DNA from: Armigeres subalbatus
Taxonomy: Eukaryota; Arthropoda; Insecta; Diptera; Culicidae
DNA length: 64,000 bases
Reading direction: 5' to 3'
Assembly: GCF_024139115.2 (NCBI RefSeq)
Contig: NC_085139.1
Span: forward strand, 7,039,533-7,103,532
Part shown: positions 29,077 through 41,049 of the stretch, one piece after another
Layout of the letters: each line of letters starts with the position of its first letter
How positions within the stretch are numbered: the first letter of the stretch is position 1
Program-made: the position numbers and the translations under genes
The notes under the pieces: generated by a model
The model's input: the letters and a program-made list of their open reading frames with translations, nothing else
Database searches by the model: none
What the model was told of the DNA's origin: nothing

Positions 29077-30879
29077 AGGGTGGCCACTCACCCGGGAATC
29101 CGGGAAAACCGGGAAAAACACGGGAATTTGAACATGTTACCGGGAATTTCTTCAAATTTACATTCTTTCAAACTCATATTAAATTTATATTCCAAAAGTA
29201 TATGTTACTTCTTGTGGACCCTCTGTCCATGTCGTGCGCTCCTCGAGTATGATAACGGACTCGAGGCTTCAGCAGTCCGTAGACGTGCTGCAGGTTTTTG
29301 AAGCACTAGGTCGACATACATCACTAAAGCAGGTATCGGGTTGGTAACGGCTTTCCCAGAATGACGTTTATGGGAAATCACAAGGGGGTTTTTAAAACAA
29401 AAAACGCGAGGTCCTAGATGTCCAGTCTTTTACACTAACTCCTTTTAACTTTCTCTTCTACCAACTTCTTCAATTTTCCAACTTCTATAACTTTTTCTCT
29501 GCTAGCTTAATAACTTTTTTCAGCCTCCTCAATTCAACCTTTCCTTTCGACAATCACCAGGCTAATAATTTGTCGTTCTTGTGACCGTTGACCCCAAGCC
29601 TCTGACTCTGACCTGTTGTCGCCCATGAATTCCGCCACATGCTGACCACTAACTCGCCACCCCCATGGCCGCCCATTCGATGTCTTTCTCGGCGTCTCTG
29701 GTGGTGAGTAGCGGTATTACTGTCGTCCTTTCATGGGGCAGTGTAGTGTTGGCTGCGTTCGTAAGGTTCGCTGTGGGGAGCAGGGACATTTTACACTTAA
29801 CTACTTACTACGATTATTTTCCTTTTTTTGCAATTTTACACGAATACAAAACGCGTAAAATCTCACCAATCTTGGACAAATACACTAGCACTGTTTATAA
29901 TCTTCATAGAACAGGAAATGGACTTCCATTACTGTTTCCATTTCTATCCTACATCTTCAAATTGACTATTTTAGCAGTAACGGCTAGAATTGAAAATGAT
30001 CGGAATGTTAGCTTATATGGCGTCCAATTAGAATTCCATCAATAGCTCTCCTACCACAATGGCAACTCAGAACCAAGACGAACTTCTGCCCGCCAACCTT
30101 ACCTAAAAAAAATCTATAAAATTCGCAATGAACTAGTGGCAATTCGCACTGGTGAGGTATATCTGGTTTGGTGGGTCAAAGTGAATACAACATCAATTCC
30201 TCCTTCCTAGCAAAACATCTGTTGTTCTTCAGTAAGAACAGCTTGGATCTGATCATGATCAGTCATGGTCAGTCAATATAGCTTCAAGAAGTCAAGCTCA
30301 AGGTTGATTGAAAATGAAGTCCCTGCTTGCCTTTCTACAGCAAAGACTGGTAGAGCAAACATGCGTTGTTGGTACTGTTTGACTATCAATGCGAGAAGGC
30401 AGAGAAACAATTATGCATATGCGAACATAATTTAGATAAAATGGATAAATGACTCATCAATAAACCATGTTGAAATATTTTTATATTTTTTCCTGCATGT
30501 GCGGTTTTGTTATTTTCATAGAGCATGGCCAGAGATGGATAGAGGCTACCTCAGAGCTAGCCACAGGTTCTAGACCACAATCAATATCTCTTTTTAGAAG
30601 CAGCAGTTGAACTTAAAGTCTTTTGCAGCAGTCTGTTGGAATGTTAGAGCGCAATGCTTATTATAAAATAATCTAACTGATACTTACAAAAGATATTGAA
30701 CATACTGTATATGCATACCAAGAAACTATTCTCTTCGTTCAAATAAAATACATTTTCACGTGTAACATGGACTAGAGTGCTCAAAACATTATCAGGTTTT
30801 TCCTGGGACAATTTTGAAAACTTATCGGGAAAACCTGGAAAAACCTGGAATTTATTTTGTCGGCAAGAGTGGTCACCCT
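29077..30879. mobile_element. hAT-type non-autonomous element, 1,803 bp
   Basis: It is bounded by perfect 8-base duplications GATAACGC (29069-29076, 30880-30887), with one GATAACGC at the empty site in segment I (2658-2665). The ends are AGGGTGGCCACTC and, inward from the right, AGGGTGACCACTC, then CCGGGAAAA / CAGGTTTTTCC-like repeats. The 8-base duplication assigns it to hAT. The longest plus frame (29665-30045, 126 codons) starts MAAHSMSFSASLVVSSGITV and shows no hAT transposase motif, so the element is non-autonomous. Confidence 0.88.
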
Positions 30880-30953
30880 GATAACGCCACAAGATCGCAC
30901 TAAAACTATCGCCTTGATTTTTTGACGAAAAGGCCAGATACGAACAAGTAGGG

Positions 30954-31151
30954 CACTCCTCATAATTAATTTTCAGAAGTACTCGTGTTTTCGAGGGGCA
31001 CAATTTCATTCGGATACGGAAGTAACCCACGCAGGAAGTAACGACGCAGCAAAGCTGAAACAATAAAAGTGACAGTTATGCGTTGCTTCCGTATCGAATG
31101 GTATCCTCTTGAAAACGCGAGTACTTTGAAAATTGGATTCCGTGAGGAGTG
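30954..31151. repeat. Fold-back inverted repeat
   Basis: The left arm 30954-31022 (CACTCCTCATAATTAATTTT onward) pairs imperfectly with 31086-31151, which ends GGAGTG, around a 63-base spacer. Segment I keeps only the right arm (about 2772-2850); the left arm has been replaced there by about 20 unrelated bases. A related arm is at 23935-24060. Confidence 0.7.
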
Positions 31152-31439
31152 TCCTTAACGTGTAAGTGTGTTAACAGTTTGAGAAACACGATTTGATTTA
31201 TTTTTGTCGTCATGAACAACACAAATAATAATATTTGCTTTGCAAAGACGGTTGACGGTTTGATGCCACATCTCTCTATCCCAGGTTGCACCTTACGTTC
31301 GCCAAATAGTTTTGTATTTGGTCTACTCACCTAGCTCGTTGCGAAGATCGTTGCAGTTCGCCGGTATTGGGGCTATCGGGAATTGGGAGTGGTTGTGAAA
31401 AAAGCATGCCAAAAAACATTTTTCAAATTATTTTATTTT

Positions 31440-32037
31440 ATTTTATAGAATGGTTTATTGAATGTTATCAAAACACTGATACGGACACTTAGAGATACAA
31501 CTGCAGAGATTTGGTTCACCTTTTCGTTGCGTATAATACAATTTCTACAGGAGCATTTAAATTTACGATTGTAATTGGACAAATTAGGGAAAAGTTTTCT
31601 AAAAAACCTAGATCTGATGGTTAACTTAATCTATTATCACAGTGTCTGAGCATGGAGGATTCGATGAGAGGATTTGTTGATATCTGACAGGAGTTCAAAA
31701 CCTCCGTGTTGTTTTGTTGATGAACTCTTCGATAGTTACTACCCAGTGACACGGTGTAGTTCTTCAGTTAGGGGTAGAATGGGTCAAACTTGTATATGAT
31801 TTTTAACAACTTATTTTGTTTCACCTCGCGAAGGCGTTTCTGATGGACTTTGCAATAATCACCCTGATACAGGTGAGCCATAAAACCATAATGGCTCAAG
31901 TATACATTTGAAAATAAGTATTTTGTTTTTTGAGCTCCAGCTTGGAGCGACGATTGGATGAGCGAGAACAGAGGAGCGAGTTAGCTTTATCCAGTTTTTG
32001 CAGTACAATCAATGTGTTTGCTGAAGGTGAGTTTGGA
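31440..32037 (-). pseudogene. Jockey-2 ORF2 C-terminal end
   Basis: On the minus strand LTFSKHIDCTAKT, IQSSLQAGAQKTKYLFSNVY, QNKLLKIIYKFDPFY and NSCQISTNPLIESS follow the Jockey pattern after the reverse transcriptase. LTFSKHID is what should follow YLGIIYD, at which the upstream part breaks off (38475). One or two stops are present. This places the I element and Helitron inside ORF2. Confidence 0.75.
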
Positions 32038-32329
32038 AATTCCATTATCTTCTTCTTTTTTTTTTAACTATTGTATTTATTTGGCAGCCCAGGCGTGTAT
32101 AACACTTTAACGGAGCCGAGACTCTTAATGATATTTACAATCGGATATCATCTTATTATCAACTGTTAGTAAAGGGAAAGGGACAAAGACCAAAGATACT
32201 CGTGGCGACTCATGGTTAGATTGCGTAATTTGGTGATGGACGGGTTGGATTTAGGTTTGAGGTATTTCATTGCTCATCCGGTTATTTGACGTCATGTCTG
32301 GTTTGGCGTAAGCGTCGTGCCTTCGGGTT

Positions 32330-35300
32330 TTAGTTCTTCAGGGAGCATCTTCCGGATGGCCAGAGTTTCATGGGTACACGAAACAATGAGACAGAGACAA
32401 GAAAAAAACTGAGAAAGAAAAATTGAAGTATTAAACTTTGTGACGTCAGACGAGCAAAGAAAGGCATAGATGGCCCGTAAATACACCACATCGCGATCTC
32501 CCAAAAACACCTCTTAGTTCCCGGAAGGTTGTTTGATCCTCGGGCAACAAGGGTATCCAATAGTTGCCTCTCTGAGGCGCCATTTTCCGTGCAATACCAA
32601 ACTACGTGATCGATGTCATCGTAACCGGCCTCCACACCTACATAGATTTCTATCAACGAGGTTAACTCTATAGAGATGTGCGTTTAGTGAACAGTGATTG
32701 GACATAAGCCTCGACATTGTGCGAATGAAGCTCGGCTTAAGTCCTCACTCTCTGAAACCACACGCTCGCGCAGAAACTTTAGGAACTATGGAAAATAGCC
32801 ACCGTCCAAGTTCATTGTGTGACCAATTCATTTGCCAATTTTGAGAGTACTCTGACGGACTTAATGGGAAAACTCGTTGTTCGAGATTTGTCTATCATAA
32901 ACTTCACCTTCCTTGGTGCGCCCACTCTTTGTTAGCGAGTCCGCCTTCTCATTGCCATAGATTAGGCAATGGATGGGACCCATAAAGGTAATCTTGAATG
33001 ATCTTTCGATTCAAATCACGCATCTGCTCTGCTTATGTTTGTAAGAAAGTGCAAGATGCGTGCTTAACAGGTTTCATCGACTGGAGTGCCTCGGATAGAA
33101 CCAAGACTATCCGAGAAGGTGGAAATAATGGTCTACCCATGGCTGATCGGAAATTATCCCCAAAAGCGTTAAAGTTAATTGTTGCCAGCTCAGTTAAACA
33201 TAAACCGGAGCACGGTTCCTGAAGTTTTCGGAAGGTGGTTGAATTTTCATTGAAAACATGAAGCCACAGTGGATCCGTTAATGCGAGAACCATCAGTGAA
33301 ATATCTGTTGTTGCAATTCGACATGTCCATATTTTTCGGAAAAATAGGGGAATAGATATGTGTCGAAGGTGATCTGGTATTCTTGAATAGTATGTTTCAT
33401 GGACAGATCGTATTCAATTGAGGAACTGTCGTTGATGAAGTGGGCTCGAGGTGGATTATAACATGAAGACAAAGATCTGACGATATGTAGGTGAGGTAGA
33501 CCTCAGGAATCTTGACTGACGAATCAGATCAAGCTGCTATTATCGAAATTTTCCAAGATAAGTGTGTTACATTTGTTCCACATTTGATCAGTATTCTATG
33601 AGAGTTCCCCAGAAACGGTGCTTTTTAAAGGAGTGACTCCAGCAAGTACCTCCAGGCTCATGTTATGCGTTGAATGCATAACCAAGGGCAATACGCAAAC
33701 AACGATACTGAATTCGTTCCAATTTCTGATCAGGTGGCTTGACAATCAGCTGTTGAGAGGAAGCAGAAAGAGCCATACTCTAAAACAGAGAGAATAATCG
33801 TTCTACAGAGTTTGATGAGGTCTTCCGGGTGAGCACCCCACCATGTTCCGAGATAGAGCGTAGAAATGGATCCTTTTCCGGCATTTATCAACAATAATCA
33901 ATATGGGGTTTCTATGGTACATTTGGAATCAAACCAGACTCCAAGGTTATTTAGAAGATAAAGATTGATTGATGTCATCATTCAACAGCTTTAGTTTCAG
34001 TTGAGCAGGGTACTGCTTTAGTAAATACACACAACCAACTGAGTTTTTGCGGTGAAAACTCGATCCCCAAATGTCTGGCCCAAACAGTCAGATTATCAAG
34101 GGTATTTTGTAATGGTCCTTGCAAGACAGCTGCACATGGACCTCTTTAGGGAGATCACGGCATCATCTGCAAGTTGTCTAAGCGTGCATTGTCCTTCCAA
34201 ACAATTGTCAATATCTTAACATAGAAATTGTAAATAGCAGGACTTAAATATGAACCTCTTGGGAAGGCTTCCATGTAGCTATTTCTGGAAGTTGTCAGAG
34301 TGCTGGAGTGTGAAGTTCATATGTTTTACTGACAACAAATTGTACAAGAAATTATTCAAAATAACGGGTAATCCACTATCTGTAGGATTTTCTGACAGCA
34401 CTCTCTATGGAAACAGAATCAAAAGCGCCCTTATTATCCAAGAAGACTGGAAGCCAGTTGTTCCTTGTGCGCATAGGCCAGCTGTATATCTGAAGAGAGC
34501 AACGCTAGACAATCATTTGTTCCTTTACCTTTTCTGGAAAACCGGAAACTGAGTATTTGACAGTAATGCATTTTGCTCGACCCAATGGTCGATTCTGAGA
34601 GGATCATTTTTCTCCATTAATTTTCTTCATGCATGATAGCATGGCAATCGGTCGGTATGAATTGTGATTAGACGCTGGTTTCTAGGCTTTTGAATAGCGG
34701 TTACTTCTGACCTGTCGCCATTCTGGTGGCATATAATGTTGTACCTGGCATTGAAAGCGCCAGTTGTACAAGCCAAGCTAATCAGTCTTTGCGACATCTG
34801 GGAGAAGTTTTAAGAAGATTTAATTTGATGTTATCGCAGAGTTGTTCGATGAAAGAAAAAAATTAGATAGTTCCAGCAATGAGAAATGTGGTCCACCCAA
34901 AGAACTTCGGGATCAGTGATTGATTCCTCGAAATAGCGGTTCTGCTTGGCATGGAGAGTCTGGACAGACCTTTTTTAAGGGGTTGAATATCCATCGATTG
35001 GGAGTATTCTTCACACTCCTGTTGGTGAAATGCGGTTCCGCATGTTATGCGGGCCGTTTTCCCAAAGTGTTGTTGCTGAGGTTTCTCGAGATAGTCCTCG
35101 ACAAACGCGTCGCTAATAAGCTAAGCGTTTCTTAGCCTTTGAGAAGATTTCTTTGAGCTTTCTTTCAAGCCTCCCAAATACTTCTTTCAAAGCTCAGACC
35201 TTCCGTGTTTACGGAAAGCCTTTGAAGCGCATTGGGATTTCCTCTTGAATACACAATCTTTGAGCATATTCATCATCCCATCCAGGAGTGGCTGGTCTTC

Positions 35301-36234
35301 TTATGGACTATGATGTACTTGAACGCGTCGTTTTGGAGCTTTTAGTGCGCTTTCTTTTCAAATCAACTCGGTGAGGAATCGATATTCATCCAGTGGTGGC
35401 AGAATATCAGTTGATTCAATACCAATTTCACGCCGATGCAAATGTTCTGCCAGTCAATGTTCTTCGTGAGAGGTCGAATGGAACCTGAACTTGGTACTCG
35501 ATCAAGTTGATAGCCATTTTGATTATTGTGGTGACTATCGGCATGTGGTCACTACCATGGGGGATCTTTTGGATTACATTCCATCGTAGCAATCTAAATG
35601 ATAGGGAATTTGAGCATAAAGACAGAGCTATTTGACTTTCTTGACCTTCAGGTCCTGGTCGAGCTACTTCTCCTGTGTTCAAGATATTCGTTGCTGAAAA
35701 TCGTCGCACAAATCATAGAAAATAGGCGCTCTGTTATCGTCTCTGGTTTCTGCCTCTATGTAAATACCAAGTGCGCATTCTTATATCGCCCAATATTAAA
35801 ACTGGGATGATAGAAGAGAGACTGCGCTCCAAAGCAAAGGTGTTGATGACTAAGGAGGTATTTGGAGTGAATATAAACTGAAGCTATGCAAAGATCTTTA
35901 TTCTTTATCATTTACTGTGGCAAGCGACTGATTTCCCAAGCCATTTTTACAATTGGGATGGGGGAATTCTGTAAAAGGTGACATTTTTGATCCTCAGAAG
36001 AACGCCACCAATTAGTTATCACACATCCTGATCTTGGCGAACAATGCGTTAAAATCGTGGAAATTGATTTCATCTTCAGAAGAAAGCCATGTTTCATAGA
36101 GTAAAATATATCGCAATCGGAGTTAGTGAATTAAAAACTTGAACACGTCCAATTTATGTTTCAGACTATGACAGTTCCACTGCAGCACAGTGATTGTATC
36201 TTGTGGCGGCCGTATTATCCATCGAAAGATACAA
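32330..36234 (-). pseudogene. I-element ORF2: endonuclease, reverse transcriptase, RNase H
   Basis: On the minus strand ORF2 begins near 36234 with the endonuclease start ITVLQWNCHSLKHKLD and ends that domain with IPHGSDHMPIVTT (about 35540). A reverse transcriptase core LADDAVISLK lies near 34170. RNase H follows, with VFNENSTTFRKLQEPC (about 33250) and GPIHCLIYGNEKADSLTKSG (about 32970-32920). The C-terminal tail DDIDHVVWYCTENGASERQL lies near 32610. Frameshifts and stops occur about every 60-100 codons. RNase H after reverse transcriptase separates this element from the Jockey, RTE and most R1 elements here. Confidence 0.85.
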
Positions 36235-36399
36235 GTCCTGCAAGAAGGGCCATGAAACAGTCAATTGCTTCAGATAACTTACAACTGTTTGAATAACGAG
36301 GTCAATGATTGCCCTCAATGAATTCGGAATATTGAATAAGTTCAAAATACGATCCACAAGGTCCTTAAAGGAGATCAATCCTCGCTTGGACGAGATTCT

Positions 36400-37594
36400 T
36401 TCTTGGAAGTGCGAGTAGCAGTTTTCTGCTCGAGATATTCCTCGACTGATGTTTTCTTTGTAACATCAGTTTTAGGCAATGGCGGGAATGTCTTACCGCA
36501 ACATGGGTCAAAAGGAGCAGTATAGACAGGCTGCTTCTGGAATTTTAAATAATCCCCATTACCACTCAGATTTGGGGCAAGCTTCTAGGATGATTTTTGT
36601 TTCTTACGGCGCAATCCGGGAAGACGGTTTCTTCCTCTTTTCGGGCACGTGTACCCGCAGAAACATCCTTATCGGCTACGTCAGAGTCCGATTCGTCAAT
36701 GGAAATGACATCATAAAAGTCACTAACTTGAACGGCAGCTGGAAAGTGCCGTTGCGTTGGCAGTTGCGGATGTGTCTTGCGACTTCACCATTTCCGCATA
36801 CGACTGCTTGGAGCGCTGTACCAGCGAGCGCTTCACTTTTTGGGTGCGCTTTTGTACACTGGGCATTCTTAGAAACTATGGGGAGGATCCAAGCCACGTT
36901 GCTATTACACTTTGTTACTTGTTGTTGGCAGGTCTCCTTCCTGATGTCTTTCAAAACATTTGCCACAACGGGGCTTATTGTCGCAAAACTCGGCAGTATG
37001 CCCCAACTGTTTGCAGTTGGTACAATTAAAAAACCCTGGGTACAAAAAAAAGACGCACCGAAACAACATATTTTGATATCTACATATTTTGGGAGTATCG
37101 AACCGGCGAACGTCACCGAAGTGAGCCTGACTTTGAATACACTTTTTGCCATCTACTGTGGCAGCTGAATGCAACTCCTTGCAATCCAGAATATCCACGG
37201 TAGACTTTATTGTATTCTTTCAAGCGGCCTTTTCCCGCAAGTACATTCTTGCAAGTCAGGCTCGCTGCGTTTATCACACCTTCAACCTCGACCTCCCGCG
37301 AGGAACATAAACCAAATATTCTACATTATACAGTTGATTCTTTGTAAGGCAACAGCATATTTGCATCCTGATATGTAGGGAAAAGTGGTTATATCGTAGT
37401 TTATTCCGATTGATCTGATGAAAATCAGTTTTCGGAAAACGACGCGTCAAGTCACGTTTGATTCCTAGAAAATCAATACTTTTTACTTTCTGCCGAAAGT
37501 AAACAACCCAGGACCAGTGAGGAAGCCTGCAAAATCGCGTGCGGCAATATTATCTTTGGGAGGCGTTTTGCTCACTGTTCTTTCATCCATCAAT
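36400..37594 (-). pseudogene. I-element ORF1: zinc-knuckle gag protein
   Basis: A plausible start is at 37594 (MDERTVSKTPPKDNIAAR). Further down, a frame (37198-36905) carries FGDVRRFDTPKICRYQ and the knuckle CTNCKQLGHTAEFC, then CGKCFERHQEGD. This matches I-clade ORF1, which binds element RNA. The coding frame shifts at least three times. Confidence 0.7.
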
Positions 37595-38205
37595 TGCGGG
37601 ATGAATTCAAAATTGATAAACAAATAAACAAGAAATAAAAAAAAATAATAATAAGAAAGAAAAGAAACTTAGGTCTAAATTAATTAGTTAATGTTTAGAA
37701 AAAAATAAAAGAGAAATAATAACTTTAATTACAAAATTCAAAATTTGTATTCTCGTATCACTCTCTAATTTGTTCGCAATTCTCAAGCAAGCCGACGGTA
37801 ACTGGTGAAAACGACAGACAGACAGCGGCTCGACCATCGCTGTGCAGTGGTGAGTAAATTATTGCAATGGAACGGTTAGAAATAATACACTTTGTTATAC
37901 TCTATCCGTTCCTGTTCGAGTAGGTAGATGCTGCAGTTGGTGCTGTTCGGCCTCTCTGTTGACTTCTGATGGAGACCGAATAATATCACTTGTAAAATGC
38001 ACGCGTAGCCCTTTAGCTATACGTGCACCTTCTTCGACGATCACGAATCGCCTAGACAGCCACTTAATCCACAGTGGAATGACGCGGAGGATATAAAAAA
38101 CTCACTTTTTTGGTGAGAAAACTCCACTGTTTAGACAAATAACTGCCTGCGATGGAGACACGGACATTCACATCCGGTTACTTCAAAGCGATCGGCAAAG
38201 AATGG
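37595..38205 (-). other. Probable I-element 5' UTR
   Basis: 610 bases between the probable ORF1 start and the 5' target duplication. No coding signal is seen; A-rich runs at 37620-37720 are present. It is assigned to the element only because it lies inside the duplicated flanks. Confidence 0.45.
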
Positions 38206-38473
38206 TATCTTCTTTCTTCTTATATATAAAAATGAAATGGTCTGTGTTCGTATCTGTATAACTCGAAAACGGCTGATAGATTTTCATTCCTTCAGTAAAA
38301 ACGTTCATCATAGTTTCCGACGGGTTTATATGATATTTATTCATGGAAACCACGAGTAAGGTTAAGTAAATCGTGGAAAACTAAAATTAAGAATCGTATT
38401 GAACTTTCGCATGGGCAGTTCACAACACGTATTTTCGCCTACTATGCAGGACAACGTCTGCCGGGTCGACTAG
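38206..38473 (+). mobile_element. Non-autonomous Helitron (its 5' tip is at 32038-32056)
   Basis: The 5' part reads TCTTATATATAAAAATGAAA followed by TGG, then CTCGAAAACGGCTGATAGAT, and the 3' end is ACAACGTCTGCCGGGTCGAC followed by TAGT. These are the hallmark ends of insect Helitrons (TATATAAAAATGAAATGG start, GCCGGGTCNGCTAGT-like end). It interrupts Jockey-2 ORF2 after YLGIIYD. The I element later split its 5' tip. Confidence 0.8.
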
Positions 38474-38474
38474 T

Positions 38475-41049
38475 CGTATATAATTCCTAGGTAATTGGCT
38501 TCATTCGTCCAGGGTGATGATAGACCATTTGTAGATATGGTGGTACTCGGAAGATTCCGCGCTGCTCTTTTTTTGGTAAAAAAGACAGTCTGGGTTTTGG
38601 TGGCATTGATCTTAATCCTCCACTTGCGTTGAAACTCCTCAAGGCAGTTTTGTGCATTCTGTAGTTTGGTCACGATTATTTCGGGATCTTTATCCGAAGC
38701 AAGGTATGCTGTGTCATCTGCGAAAAATGCATACACTATTCCGTCTACTTTTAAAACATCAGCTGTGAATATATTGTACAAGGTAGGACTCAAGACGGAA
38801 TTTGTGGAACACCGAATGGAATCTGGTGTGTAGTAGATAGTGAGCCACTGACCGCAACTGCGAATGTTCTGGAGGACATGAACGAATAGACTATTTTTAC
38901 GATATATAATGGATTATTAGATTGATGCAGTTTGTACACAACTGCCTGCTAGCAAACTGAATCGTAGGCTTTCTCTACATCCAAAAGCACCACTCCGGTT
39001 CACCTATCAGCAGAGAGATTTTGTTCGATCTTTTTTTTTGATTCGGACTAGTTGGTGAACAGTAGTGTCCTTTTCTGAAAAAAAAAATGTTCGTGTGGAA
39101 CATTTACATCGGTTTCCAGATGACGGTTCAATCTGGATAAGACAACCCTTTCCGAGATTTTGCTAAGACTACTCAATAAGCTGATTGGGCGATAGTTTCC
39201 TGGTGAAGTGATGTCTTTGTTTGCTTTGAATCGCAATAACCGATGCATGTTTCCATTTCACTGGAAAGTATAAGCTTGAGACACGCGTTGAGGATCTTTG
39301 TTAATAGAATGCTTCCTTTTCTAGGAAGATGTTTTAGTAGTACGTTCCTGATTCTATCGAGACCGGGAGCTTTTTTTTCATGGCACTGATTGGCGGATTT
39401 CACTTCTTTTGGTCTAACAAGCACATTAGGTTCAACAACGCTGTCGCTGTCCGATATTCTTGCAAGTGTTCCATTCACTTCTGCTGTCGTCGTGGAATCA
39501 CCATTCAGTGGATTGTTGTGTGCTGCGGCGAAGGTAGCAGCTAATGCTTCAGCTTTCTGTGCAGGTGTTACTAGCAGGCTGCCATCAACTTTCAAGGGAG
39601 GGCTGTGCTTCACGTTATTGCGGAGATTTTTGCTCAGCTTGCAGAATTTGTGGCAACCGTTGTCCAACGTTCGCAGCATGTCACCAAAATTCTTGAATCG
39701 ATGCTCCGCGCATTTAGTACGAATTGTGTTGTTGAGCTGAGACACAATTGACCCTAGCAACGGGTCTCGAGTGCGTAAGTACTGACGTCGTCTTACGTTT
39801 CTCAGTCGGATCAGCAGCTTAATTGAATCGGGAAGAACAGTTTTCCGAGGAACGATTGTTATTTCCGGTACGCTTGCGTCTTCAGCACGGAGGATGATAT
39901 TTTCAAACAGATTGATGGCTTCGTCTATTTTGTCGTGGGTATCTAGGTTGTTGATAAGCTGAGAATTCAGGTCGATATTCTCGTTGATCGTCCTGGAGAA
40001 AAGACTCCAATTTGCTTGGTTGTAGCACCGAGAACTGCGACCTGAGGCACCATTGGAGTGTCGATGGTTATGTTGAAGGTAACTGGAAGATGATCCGACG
40101 ACAGTTCAGTATGAACAATCGGGACTGGTACATTTGGATTAGATTGTTCGACAGGGTGAGATCTACACTGCAAAAATTCCACACATTTTATTGGCAAAAT
40201 CCATTAATTTAATCTATGATTCTAATTAGTGCACACATAACCACTTCACGCGAAGTACAAATATAATCTATAATCAAATAAAATGTATGTGTGATCTCTA
40301 ATATGCAGTTATTGAATTTATGGGTAGGTTAAATTGTATATATTTTCAATGCCAAATTGCAAAAATTTATGTGTGCGACAAATATATTCAATATAAAGAA
40401 TTTTTCTCGGTGTAGAGTGTTGATGACCTTCCTCTCCCTAGTGGGTGACGTGTTGAAGACTCTGGATAATTGATATAGAAATCCGATGACACGTACTCCT
40501 GGAAGAGAATTCTATCCGCTTTATTTGCACTGGCACAATTCCACATCGTGTGCCGAGCGTTGAAATCTCCAACAATGAAGAACGGCACATCCCAAGATGT
40601 TAACATTCGTATGTCGCGCCTAAACTGGTGTAGGTGTTGCATTTTATTCGATCCGGGATAGTAGGCTGCCACAATGTTCAGTGACGACACGGCGGTGTTG
40701 ATTGTGATTCCTATGGCCTCAATAGTCGTAGTCGAGAGATCCAGTTGACTGTAGGAGAGTTCTCTTTTAATAAGGATAGCTACTCCTCCGCCACGGTCTG
40801 CATTCGTGCTTAGGCGATCCATGCCGTGTAGCTTGGGTGGTACATGGAGTTTCTACTACGTAACCAAGTTTCGGTTACTACTGCAACGTCGATATCGTGA
40901 GATTCAACGAAATGGAAAAATTCTGTAATTTTGTTATTCAGGGAACGACTGTTCCAATTCAGGACTTTGATGGTATTGATTAGACATTGTAGATGTGTTT
41001 CAGTGCGAATTCGGAGAGAACTGAAAATTGTGCTGCTTTCGTTTGGCAA
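38475..41049 (-). pseudogene. Jockey-2 ORF2: endonuclease and reverse transcriptase
   Basis: It starts at 41049, overlapping ORF1 by 70 bases in another frame. Endonuclease: IKVLNWNSRSLNNKITEFFH, ADRGGGVAILIKREL, FIVGDFNARHTMWN, SSDHLPVTFNI. Reverse transcriptase: NYRPISLLSSLSKISERVVL (39200), SPTLYNIFTADVLK and FADDTAYLASDKDP (38790-38700), NYLGIIYD (38475). Frame changes lie near 40820, 39780, 39250 and 39050. A 247-bp MITE (40166-40412) interrupts the endonuclease. The C-terminus is at 31440-32037. Confidence 0.87.
40166..40412. mobile_element. Tc1/mariner-type MITE (TA target), 247 bp
   Basis: It is flanked by TA on each side (40164-40165, 40413-40414). The ends are CACTGCAAAAATTC and, inward from the right, CACCGAGAAAAATTC. 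Removing the element and one TA leaves a continuous endonuclease frame (SSTLDLTLSN), which fixes the boundaries independently. It is AT-rich with no coding sequence. Confidence 0.85.

Larger units (their letters stand above)
32057..38205 (-). mobile_element. I-clade retrotransposon with RNase H, about 6.1 kb
   Basis: The poly(A) end appears as T at 32057-32065. The flanks TATCTTCTTCT (32046-32056) and TATCTTCTTTCTTCT (38206-38220) form a target duplication. Both flanks are Helitron sequence, so the Helitron was there first. The length, the zinc-knuckle ORF1 and ORF2 with endonuclease, reverse transcriptase and RNase H fit a full-length I-clade element (MosquI type in mosquitoes). All frames are interrupted. 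Confidence 0.85.

Noticed and set aside
29665..30045. Transposase gene in the hAT-type element
   Set aside because: The 126-codon frame shows neither a zinc-finger start nor the hAT dimerisation motif. It is too short and probably a chance frame.
36479..37168. A 229-codon plus-strand frame starting MAGMSYRNMGQKEQY
   Set aside because: The minus strand here carries the I-element ORF1 with its zinc knuckle. The plus frame is open by chance and has no recognised domain.
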